This document shows positions 1 to 5,632 of a stretch of DNA of 12,288 nt, piece by piece (position 1 is the stretch's first letter; the number at the start of each line of letters is the position of its first letter). A model generated the notes under the pieces. The model searched no databases, was not told where the DNA came from, and was given only the letters and a program-made list of their open reading frames with translations. The DNA comes from an uncultured Flavobacteriales bacterium (GTDB lineage: Bacteria; Bacteroidota; Bacteroidia; Flavobacteriales; Schleiferiaceae). Both the position numbers and the translations under genes were made by a program. Where the stretch lies: contig CAIJMB010000101.1 of NCBI GenBank assembly GCA_903821715.1, forward strand, positions 1 to 12,288, in the 5' to 3' direction.

Positions 1-227
1 GCATCAGGTTGCACGGAAAGGGCCATAGATACCTTGGCGCGAAGCGTGCTGCGCACATCGCCTGCGCGGGGGACCTCACCGCTAAAGGTTCCGAGAAGGT
101 CAGTGTCGACGTAGGCCGCCTCTACGTGTAGGCCCCAGTGCGGACCAAAAACCGCCCCGAGGAATACGTCTTTGCCGTGCTTCGTGGCTGCAAAAGCCCT
201 TTGGTCAGGCGACGGAATCCAATTCAC
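1..227 (-). CDS. Partial ORF at left edge, possible outer-membrane beta-barrel protein
   Basis: Read on the minus strand, this frame is open from an in-frame TAA at 243-245 to the left edge, about 80 codons. From about residue 20 it looks coding: pieces such as GKDVFLGAVFGPHWGLHVEA and AAYVDTDLLG alternate aromatic/hydrophobic and polar residues as in outer-membrane beta-strands, and codons are GC-rich at third positions like those of neighbouring genes. The only plausible start near the 5' end is a GTG at 225-227. No ATG precedes the conserved-looking part and there is no signal peptide, which is odd for a surface protein. It may therefore be a broken gene or an internal fragment. It diverges from the LysR gene, an arrangement common for LysR targets. 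I do not recognise the family. The beta-barrel idea is inference from residue pattern alone. Confidence 0.4.
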   Translation of the reverse strand, partial: MNWIPSPDQRAFAATKHGKDVFLGAVFGPHWGLHVEAAYVDTDLLGTFSGEVPRAGDVRSTLRAKVSMALSVQPD

Positions 228-242
228 AGGGCAAAACTCCGC

Positions 243-297
243 TTATTTAAACTTTTATATTTATTTAGCGTTACCGAAAAGAGCATTAAATGTTTTT
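243..297. promoter_or_regulatory. AT-rich divergent intergenic region upstream of the LysR gene
   Basis: This short stretch is strikingly AT-rich compared with both flanks and lies between the minus-strand ORF and the start of the LysR-type gene. It contains TATATTTA, a near match to the Bacteroidota -7 box TAnnTTTG, on the plus strand around 257-264. No good upstream TTG is evident. LysR regulators usually bind such divergent intervals, but I cannot point to a specific operator. Confidence 0.3.
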
Positions 298-1223
298 ATG
301 AAGTATACCCTCCACCAGCTCGAGATTTTTGTGCGTCTTTCGCGCACCCTGAGCGTCACCCAGACCGCTGAAGAGCTCAACCTTTCGCAGCCCGCGGTGT
401 CCATTCAGCTCAAAAACTTTCAGTCCAACTTCGCGATTCCGCTGACCGAAATCGTACACAAGCGGCTGTACTTGACAGAATTCGGCAAAACGGTTGCCCT
501 CAAAGCGGCCGAAGTGCTGCGCAGCACCGAGGGAGTCAATCAATGTCTGGCCGCCTACCAGGGCGAGATCACCGGCCCCTTGCGCATTAGCACGGTATCC
601 ACGGGTAAGTACATCGCGCCCTACCTCCTGGCCCCCTACATCAAGCAGCATCCTTCCGTGGACATCAGCCTCAATGTTTCAAACAAAAGCACGGTACTGC
701 AGGAGCTCACTGGCAACGAAATCGACCTCGCCTCGTATCGATCAAGCCCGAACTTCGCCTCGAAGAGTATGTACTCATGGAGAATGAATTTGTGCTGGTC
801 GGTGTAAAACCCCCTGTGTCTGCCGAAGTGTGGTCGCCTGACCGCCTCGGAAGCATTCCGATTCTCTTTCGCGAACCCGGTTCGGCCACCCGACAAATGA
901 TGGAACGCTACCTTCAGCAGCACGGAATCACCGTCAAGCGCAGCCTTGAGCTCACCTCGAACGAAGCCATTAAGCAGTCGATCAAGGCCGGCCTGGGTTA
1001 TTCTATCATGCCCAAAGTCAGCATTTTGCCCGACCTCGAGCAAGGCAAACTGTTCATTCAGCCGGTACGCGGACTCCCCATTCGCAGCCAGTGGTCCTTT
1101 ATTTGGCCCGAAGGCAAAAAGCTAAGCCCCCAAGCCCAGGCATTTCTCGACAATGTGCACGAGCACGCCCACGAGCACCTTCAGCGCTTTCAGTCCAAGC
1201 GCATGGGTACGCCAAAGCCTTGA
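298..1223 (+). pseudogene. LysR-type transcriptional regulator, interrupted by a -1 frameshift near 732
   Basis: The N-terminal part (from ATG at 298, MKYTLHQLEIF) has the LysR winged helix-turn-helix, with TQTAEELNLSQPAVSIQLKN at residues 21-40, followed by the linker helix and the start of the periplasmic-binding-like effector domain (RISTVSTGKYIAPYLL). That frame runs through EIDLA at about 718-732 and then becomes nonsense, ending at 807. The family-like sequence resumes in the other frame at 732 as LVSIKPELRLEEYVLMENEF and continues to the stop at 1221-1223. Restoring one base, for example CCC instead of CC at 731-732, gives a normal 308-residue LysR protein. Bacteroidota LysR proteins of this type typically read E-x-D-x-A-LVS here, which supports the placement. 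No SD sequence precedes the ATG; the start was chosen because MKYTLHQL matches the usual LysR N-terminus. Whether the lesion is real or a sequencing error cannot be told from this window. Confidence 0.85.
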
Positions 1224-1270
1224 CGCACGAATGGATCGATTCGTGGTTCCGCAGCAAAAAACCAACGGAC

Positions 1271-1306
1271 AAAAGAAACCCCCGCCAAACTCGGCGGGGT
1301 TTTTTT
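1271..1306 (+). terminator. Rho-independent terminator after the LysR gene, probably bidirectional
   Basis: CCCCGCC (1280-1286) pairs with GGCGGGG (1293-1299) across a 6-nt loop and is followed by seven T residues (1300-1306). It lies about 56 nt after the LysR stop. On the minus strand the same hairpin is followed by TTTCTTTT, so it could also stop opposite transcription. Its sequence and its spacing to a downstream tRNA-like tag match the tRNA-Ala terminator module. Confidence 0.8.
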
Positions 1307-1314
1307 GAAACTTG

Positions 1315-1327
1315 GTGGAGATAGTCG
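1315..1327 (-). repeat. Degenerate copy of a tRNA-Ala 3' end (13-bp direct repeat)
   Basis: GTGGAGATAGTCG here is identical to 1494-1506, which covers the discriminator base, the 3' acceptor strand and the start of the T-arm of the intact tRNA-Ala. Both copies sit the same distance (35 nt) from a GC-rich hairpin preceded by an AAAGAAA tract. After 1327 the similarity to the tRNA stops, so only the 3' tip is left. This looks like the remnant of a tandem tRNA gene with its terminator, or an old recombination scar at the tRNA 3' end. Confidence 0.6.
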
Positions 1328-1374
1328 TTGTACGCTCGCTGCGCTCACGTGCACCGCGGCCTCCCGAGAAGGGA

Positions 1375-1487
1375 ATCCCAAACCTCCTCACGGCGCGAGG
1401 ATGGTTTTCTTTTTTAACAGCGACCAAACGCAAGCTCTCGTCGCATTAAAAAAGAAAACCCCGCCCTCATCGGGCGGGGTTTGGGAT
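1375..1487. repeat. 113-nt concentric interrupted inverted repeat containing two opposed terminator-like hairpins
   Basis: Three nested inverted arms share one centre near 1431-1432. ATCCCAAACC (1375-1384) pairs with 1478-1487. The perfect 15-mer GGTTTTCTTTTTTAA (1403-1417) pairs with 1446-1460. GCGAC (1420-1424) pairs with 1440-1444. Between the outer and middle arms each half carries its own hairpin: TCCTC/GAGGA (1385-1401) on the left and CCCGCCC/GGGCGGG on the right. The left hairpin plus its T-rich tract resembles a plus-strand terminator, and the right one is the minus-strand tRNA terminator. No ORF of note lies inside. Confidence 0.7.
1446..1479 (-). terminator. Rho-independent terminator of tRNA-Ala
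   Basis: On the minus strand an 8-bp GC stem (1472-1479 with 1459-1466, 5-nt loop) is followed by TTTTCTTTTTT (1458-1448). It begins 16 nt beyond the discriminator base of the tRNA gene and is the strongest terminator in the window. Confidence 0.9.
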
Positions 1488-1494
1488 CATCTAG

Positions 1495-1568
<74 letters not shown>

Positions 1569-1578
1569 AAGTGGAGGG

Positions 1579-1610
1579 CAAAGGTAATAAACGCTTGCTT
1601 ACGTTGGCAA
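1579..1610 (-). promoter_or_regulatory. Promoter of tRNA-Ala (Bacteroidota type)
   Basis: On the minus strand TACCTTTG (1586-1579) is an exact match to the TAnnTTTG -7 box. A TTG (1610-1608) lies 21 nt upstream. The expected transcription start, roughly 5 nt after the box, falls a few bases before the mature tRNA 5' end at 1568. Confidence 0.75.
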
Positions 1611-1646
1611 CCGACTCGAACAAAGTCACCGTGCCAACTTGGCCCA

Positions 1647-2696
1647 ATGAACGACGACCTCAACTACCGCCTGGCGCTCGACCGCATTGAGCGCACGCAC
1701 CGTCAAAAACTGACCTGGCTGCGCCAACTAGCACCGAACTGGAGCGAATTTCAATCGGCCTCAGAACGGATTCCGGGGCAATGGACCAAAGTGGTTGTGC
1801 AGACCGTGTACGAACTGCAGCGCGCCGAAGAACAGCACCGGGCCCACGGAATCCAAACACTCGTACTGGGCAGCCCGGACTACCCGCGGCGCTTGGCTGA
1901 GATTCCGGATCCACCCCCCGTACTGTATGTGAAGGGCCACCTTCGCGAGGAGCCGCGCTGCCTCGCGGTGGTGGGCACGCGCAACCCTAGCCCGGACGGA
2001 CTGCTGATGGCCGAATACTGGGTGCACGAGTTGGCTTTGGCACAGCCCTGCATCGTCAGCGGGCTCGCGCTGGGCATCGACGCAGCCGCGCACGAAGAGG
2101 CCTTGAGGTCAGGCCTCACGACCTGGGCCGTGATGGCGCACGGGCTCGAGACAGCCCACCCGGGGCGCAACGCGCGCCTCGCCGAACGCATTCTGCTTGA
2201 GGGGGGCGCGTGGATTTCGGAATGGCCATTTGGAACTCCGCCGAGGGCCGAGTTTTTTCCGCGGCGCAACCGAATCATTGCGGGCTTGAGCGACGGGGTC
2301 CTTGTAGTTGAGGCGTCCATGAAGAGCGGCGCGTCGATTACGGCCAAGGTCGCGCACGGCTACCACCGGAACGTATTTGCGCTTCCGGGGCGAATCAGCG
2401 ACGTCCATAGCCAGGGCTGCTTGAGTTTGGTGGCTGACCACATTGCTGAACTCGCGCTGCATCCCGCCCAGCTGCTGGATGGAATGAACTGGGATTCCGT
2501 CCCCAGTACGCAGCGAACCCACCACATGGGTCCATCCGCCGACGCCCTGCTGGCACACCTCAGTAGCCCGATGCGCGTCGAAGAGCTTCAGCGGCGCACG
2601 GGACTGGCCACTGAAGACATCCTCGCGACCCTGGCCCAATTGATGTGGTCCGGGCGTGTGGCGGCGCGCAGCGGGAGCTACGTCCGAAAATCCTAA
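1647..2696 (+). CDS. dprA: DNA processing protein DprA (RecA loader)
   Basis: DprA/Smf binds incoming single-stranded DNA in the cytoplasm during natural transformation and loads RecA. The 349-residue protein has an N-terminal helical region (residues 1-65), the Rossmann-like domain (about 70-280) and a C-terminal winged-helix domain (about 300-349). Family signatures are visible: PPPVLYVKG (89-97), AVVGTRNPSPDG (107-118), SGLALGIDAAAHEEAL (138-153), SEWPFG (191-196), FPRRNRIIAGLS (204-215), VVEASMKSGASITA (220-233) and PGR (247-249). The ATG at 1647 was chosen because the frame upstream reads straight through the opposite-strand tRNA-Ala and its terminator and is not DprA-like. The length is normal for the family. 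The gene ends 9 bp from the convergent acidic-protein gene, with no terminator between them. Confidence 0.95.
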   Translation: MNDDLNYRLALDRIERTHRQKLTWLRQLAPNWSEFQSASERIPGQWTKVVVQTVYELQRAEEQHRAHGIQTLVLGSPDYPRRLAEIPDPPPVLYVKGHLREEPRCLAVVGTRNPSPDGLLMAEYWVHELALAQPCIVSGLALGIDAAAHEEALRSGLTTWAVMAHGLETAHPGRNARLAERILLEGGAWISEWPFGTPPRAEFFPRRNRIIAGLSDGVLVVEASMKSGASITAKVAHGYHRNVFALPGRISDVHSQGCLSLVADHIAELALHPAQLLDGMNWDSVPSTQRTHHMGPSADALLAHLSSPMRVEELQRRTGLATEDILATLAQLMWSGRVAARSGSYVRKS

Positions 2697-2705
2697 AGAG
2701 GAGTG

Positions 2706-3002
2706 TTAGTCTTCGAGGTCCTCGGCTACGTCCTCGTCGGGCGCAGCGTCGTCTGTTGCGGGCTCGCTGTCGTCATCTTCGTCCATGAAGGCCTCCATAC
2801 GGCGCTCCATTTCGATTGAAACTTTAAACAAATATTTGGTGTCGCTCGTCTCCAACGGAACCGCGCGCACGGTCTCTCCCTTAGAATTTTTGAACGAAAT
2901 CATGTCTTCGGGCGCAAAACCCTCAGGGTAACGGTCGGTAATCAGCGAGAGCTGTTCCGAGGTAATGTTCTTGTAGTCAACGATAATGCGTCGCTTTTCC
3001 AT
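2706..3002 (-). CDS. Small conserved acidic protein downstream of the deoxyhypusine-synthase-like gene
   Basis: This 98-residue protein starts MEKRRIIVDYKNITSEQL and has a compact N-terminal part to about residue 72 with repeated hydrophobic/charged blocks (RAVPLETSDTKYLFKVSIEM). A strongly acidic, low-complexity tail follows (about 74-98, rich in D and E). There are no membrane segments or cysteines. From memory, a protein of this type is widespread in Flavobacteriia and is annotated only as hypothetical. It begins 9 nt after the deoxyhypusine-synthase-like gene, so the two are very likely co-transcribed. The function is unknown. The acidic tail might bind polyamines or basic partners, but that is speculation. 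Confidence 0.85.
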   Translation of the reverse strand: MEKRRIIVDYKNITSEQLSLITDRYPEGFAPEDMISFKNSKGETVRAVPLETSDTKYLFKVSIEMERRMEAFMDEDDDSEPATDDAAPDEDVAEDLED

Positions 3003-3011
3003 GGGGGTAGA

Positions 3012-4010
3012 TCACCATTTGAGTATCCACGCAAACATAAGCGGGGCAACGATTGTAGCATCAGACTCGACAATAAATTTTGGTGTGTCGATGTCGAGCT
3101 TGCCCCAGGTGATCTTTTCGTTCGGAACTGCTCCGCTGTACGAACCGTACGACGTGGTCGAATCTGAGATTTGGCAGAAGTAGCCCCAGAAGGGGATGTC
3201 CTCCATTTCCATGTCTTGGTAGAGCATCGGAACCACGCAAATCGGGAAGTCGCCCGCGATGCCTCCGCCGATCTGGAAGAAGCCCACCGACGGAGCGGTC
3301 GGATTCTTGGGATTACGGCAGTTGGCTACGTACCAATCGGCCAACCAGGCCATGTACTCGATGCCCGACTTCATGGTGCTCGCCTTCAGCTCGCTCTTGA
3401 TTACGTAGCTCGCAAAGATGTTGCCCATCGTGCTGTCTTCCCAGCCCGGAACGATGATGGGCAGGTTGCGCTCTGCGGCGGCCAGCATCCAGGAGTTGGC
3501 GGGGTCTACCGCGGAATCGTACTCGGCTGCAAACTCTGGCAGGCGAATCATCTGGTACATGTACTCGTGCGGAAAGTAGCGCTCGCCCTTGGCCTCGGCG
3601 GAAGACCACACTTTGTGAATGTGGTGCTGCAGCTTACGAAAGGCCTCCTCTTCAGGGATGCAGGTGTCGGTTACCCGGTTGAGTCCGCGGTCGAGTAGGT
3701 CGCGCTCTTCAGACGGCGTCAGGTCGCGGTAGTGCGGCACGCGCTCGTAGTGGCTGTGGGCCACCAGGTTCATGAGGTCCTCTTCGAGGTTGGCACCCGT
3801 GCAGCTAATGATATCCACTTTGCCCTGGCGAATCATTTCGGCAAACGACCGGCCCAGCTCGGCGGTTGACATGGCACCCGCAAGGGTAACCATCATTTTT
3901 CCGCCTGCGGTCAGGTGCGCTTCGTAGCCCTTGGCGGCGTCGACGAGCGCGGCCGCATTAAAGTGCTTGTAGTGGTTTTCGATGAACTGAGAAATGGGTC
4001 CGCGTGACAT
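3012..4010 (-). CDS. Deoxyhypusine synthase family protein, possible homospermidine synthase
   Basis: The 332-residue protein belongs to the deoxyhypusine synthase (DHS) fold, whose members use NAD to transfer an aminobutyl group from spermidine. Visible landmarks are the NAD-side segment with EEDL (TGANLEEDLMNL, 71-82), IIVPGWEDSTMGNIFAS (185-201), GGGIAGDF (248-255) and ITWGKLDID (300-308). The WGK lysine (K304) aligns with the catalytic lysine of eukaryotic DHS. The KHH motif that follows GGG in human DHS is absent and replaced by AGD, a departure at a key site. Bacteria lack eIF5A, so protein hypusination is unlikely; homospermidine or another polyamine product is an inference supported by the upstream arginine decarboxylase. 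It has its own promoter at 4040-4070 and is followed 9 nt later by the acidic-protein gene. Confidence 0.9.
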   Translation of the reverse strand: MSRGPISQFIENHYKHFNAAALVDAAKGYEAHLTAGGKMMVTLAGAMSTAELGRSFAEMIRQGKVDIISCTGANLEEDLMNLVAHSHYERVPHYRDLTPSEERDLLDRGLNRVTDTCIPEEEAFRKLQHHIHKVWSSAEAKGERYFPHEYMYQMIRLPEFAAEYDSAVDPANSWMLAAAERNLPIIVPGWEDSTMGNIFASYVIKSELKASTMKSGIEYMAWLADWYVANCRNPKNPTAPSVGFFQIGGGIAGDFPICVVPMLYQDMEMEDIPFWGYFCQISDSTTSYGSYSGAVPNEKITWGKLDIDTPKFIVESDATIVAPLMFAWILKW

Positions 4011-4039
4011 GGCAGAAGAAAATTAAAAGGATTGCTGAA

Positions 4040-4070
4040 CAAACGTACGGAGGCGCCGGGGCTCCCCAAA
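4040..4070 (-). promoter_or_regulatory. Promoter of the deoxyhypusine-synthase-like gene
   Basis: In the 63-nt gap after the decarboxylase gene, the minus strand reads TTTG (4070-4067), a 19-nt spacer and TACGTTTG (4047-4040). Both boxes match the Bacteroidota consensus exactly. The predicted start leaves a leader of roughly 25 nt before the ATG at 4010, so the two downstream genes can be transcribed without the decarboxylase. Confidence 0.7.
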
Positions 4071-4073
4071 GGC

Positions 4074-5477
4074 TTAGTAGCCGAGAATTTTGAGCATGGA
4101 TTTGTAGCTCTGCTCCTTGGCAAACAGGCGGGTGTTCCACTCTCCGTTCGCGTCGCGGCTGATGACCACATGCTTGGGAGCGGGAATCAGGCAATGCTGG
4201 ATTCCGCCATAGCCAGCAATCGACTCTTGGTAGGCCCCGGTGTTGAAAAACCCGATGTACTGGGGCGTGTCGGACTTGAGTTTAGGCAAGAAGATCGCGT
4301 TGGAATGCTGCTCCGAATTGTAGTAGTCATCGCTGTCGCAGGTGAGTCCGCCCAAGAGCACGCGCTCGTAGTCGTGGTCCCAGTTGTTGATCGCCAGCAT
4401 GATAAAGCGCTTGTTAATCGCCCAAGCGTCGGGAAGCGTGGTCATAAAGCTCGAGTCAATCATGTACCACTTCTCGCGATCGTTCTGCTTCTTTTCGCCC
4501 ATGATGCTGTAGAAGGTCGCGCCGGATTCGCCCACCGTGTAGCTGCCGAACTCGGTGAAAATGTGCGGCTCTTCAATGCCCTCGGCGTTGCAAATCTGCT
4601 TGATTTGTGAAATGATCTCCTCGGCCATGTACTCGTAGTCGTAGGCAAACGACAAACTGTTCTTGATCGGGAATCCGCCGCCGATGTTCAGCGAGTCGAG
4701 CGAAGGGCAAATCTTCTTGAGCTGGATGTACACGCGCACGGCTTTGTTGAGCTCGTTCCAGTAGTAGGCGGTGTCGTTAATGCCCGTATTGATGAAGAAG
4801 TGGAGCATCTTCAACTCGACGTTGGGTATGTTTTGAATGTAGTTCTTGTACATCGGAACCACTTCTTTGTAGCCAATCCCCAACCGCGACGTGTAGAATT
4901 CGAACTTAGGTTCCTCTTCAGCTGCGATACGTATACCCACTTTGACCGGATGCGCGTTCTCTGGATTGACCTGCTCCATGAGCAAGTCGAGCTCTTCGCG
5001 GTTGTCCAAAACCGGAATCACACTCGTCCACCCATTGTTGATCAGGCGGGCAATGTTCTCTGTGTACTGTGCCCGCTTGTATCCGTTGCACACGACGAAC
5101 TGGTCTTTGGTGATGCGTCCCTCTTCTTCGAGTGTCTCAATCAAGTTGATGTCAAAGGCCGACGACGTCTCGAGGTGAATGTCGTTTCTTAGGGCCTCTT
5201 CGAGTACAAACTGAAAGTGCGAAGACTTGGTACAGTAGCAAAAATGGTAGTCGGACTGGTAGTCCACCTTAGCCATCGCGACGTTGAACATGCGCTTGGC
5301 CTTTTGAATGTGTTCAGAAATTTTGGGCACATAGGTCACCTTAAGCGGCGTCCCGTATTGCTTGATTAATTCCATCACCGGAATGTCGTGCCAGAGCAAC
5401 TCAGAGTCCTCGGTCGAGAATTCTTGCTGGGGCCACTCAAAGGTTTGCTCGATAAGGTCTTGGTACTTGGTACGCAT
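4074..5477 (-). CDS. speA: Arginine decarboxylase, short PLP fold-type III form
   Basis: This 467-residue cytoplasmic enzyme belongs to the alanine-racemase-fold (group IV) decarboxylases and probably converts arginine to agmatine, the first step of polyamine synthesis. Landmarks are the PLP-lysine region HFCYCTKSSHF (K84), the glycine-rich phosphate-binding GGGFP (266-270), FTEFGSYTVGESG (307-319), the active-site cysteine segment GLTCDSDDYY (377-386) and NTGAYQESIAGYGG (412-425). It is much shorter than E. coli SpeA (about 660 residues) because it lacks that protein's extra domains; the short form is usual in Bacteroidota. Substrate cannot be proven from sequence, and ornithine, lysine or diaminopimelate decarboxylases share the fold. 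The ATG at 5477 lies about 20 nt after a good promoter. It is the first gene of the minus-strand polyamine cluster. Confidence 0.85.
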   Translation of the reverse strand: MRTKYQDLIEQTFEWPQQEFSTEDSELLWHDIPVMELIKQYGTPLKVTYVPKISEHIQKAKRMFNVAMAKVDYQSDYHFCYCTKSSHFQFVLEEALRNDIHLETSSAFDINLIETLEEEGRITKDQFVVCNGYKRAQYTENIARLINNGWTSVIPVLDNREELDLLMEQVNPENAHPVKVGIRIAAEEEPKFEFYTSRLGIGYKEVVPMYKNYIQNIPNVELKMLHFFINTGINDTAYYWNELNKAVRVYIQLKKICPSLDSLNIGGGFPIKNSLSFAYDYEYMAEEIISQIKQICNAEGIEEPHIFTEFGSYTVGESGATFYSIMGEKKQNDREKWYMIDSSFMTTLPDAWAINKRFIMLAINNWDHDYERVLLGGLTCDSDDYYNSEQHSNAIFLPKLKSDTPQYIGFFNTGAYQESIAGYGGIQHCLIPAPKHVVISRDANGEWNTRLFAKEQSYKSMLKILGY

Positions 5478-5500
5478 CGGCGAGGAGTTTTAAAGGGCGG

Positions 5501-5529
5501 CAAAGGTAATCCAACTTAGTTACATTCAA
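5501..5529 (-). promoter_or_regulatory. Promoter of the arginine decarboxylase gene
   Basis: On the minus strand TTG (5529-5527), an 18-nt spacer and TACCTTTG (5508-5501) match the Bacteroidota promoter consensus. Transcription would start near 5496, giving a leader of about 19 nt before the ATG at 5477. Confidence 0.75.
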
Positions 5530-5562
5530 CTTTTTGATTCAAAGTAACTCACTCGGATTTTG

Positions 5563-5577
5563 CCCGAAAACTTCGGG
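5563..5577. other. Small perfect hairpin in the divergent speA/SulP intergenic region
   Basis: CCCGAA (5563-5568) and TTCGGG (5572-5577) form a perfect 6-bp stem with a 3-nt gap. No T-tract follows on either strand, so it is not a standard terminator. It may be a regulator site or a chance palindrome. Confidence 0.3.
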
Positions 5578-5609
5578 GACCTGTTTCGTGTTCTTCTATC
5601 GGATTCGCT

Positions 5610-5617
5610 TATTTTCG
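5610..5617 (+). promoter_or_regulatory. Possible -7 box for the SulP gene
   Basis: TATTTTCG differs at one position from TAnnTTTG and lies 15 nt before the ATG at 5633. No convincing TTG is present 18-21 nt upstream, so this is a weak call. Confidence 0.35.
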
Positions 5618-5632
5618 AAATCCAAAATATTT

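Noticed and set aside
3171..3698. Plus-strand open frame of 175 codons opposite the deoxyhypusine-synthase-like gene
   Set aside because: The minus-strand frame has conserved family motifs throughout; the plus-strand frame is a shadow with no family signal.
5534..5632. Upstream ATG giving a 33-residue N-terminal extension of the SulP permease
   Set aside because: The extension covers the probable promoter and hairpin region and lacks family similarity; ATG 5633 gives the expected N-terminus.
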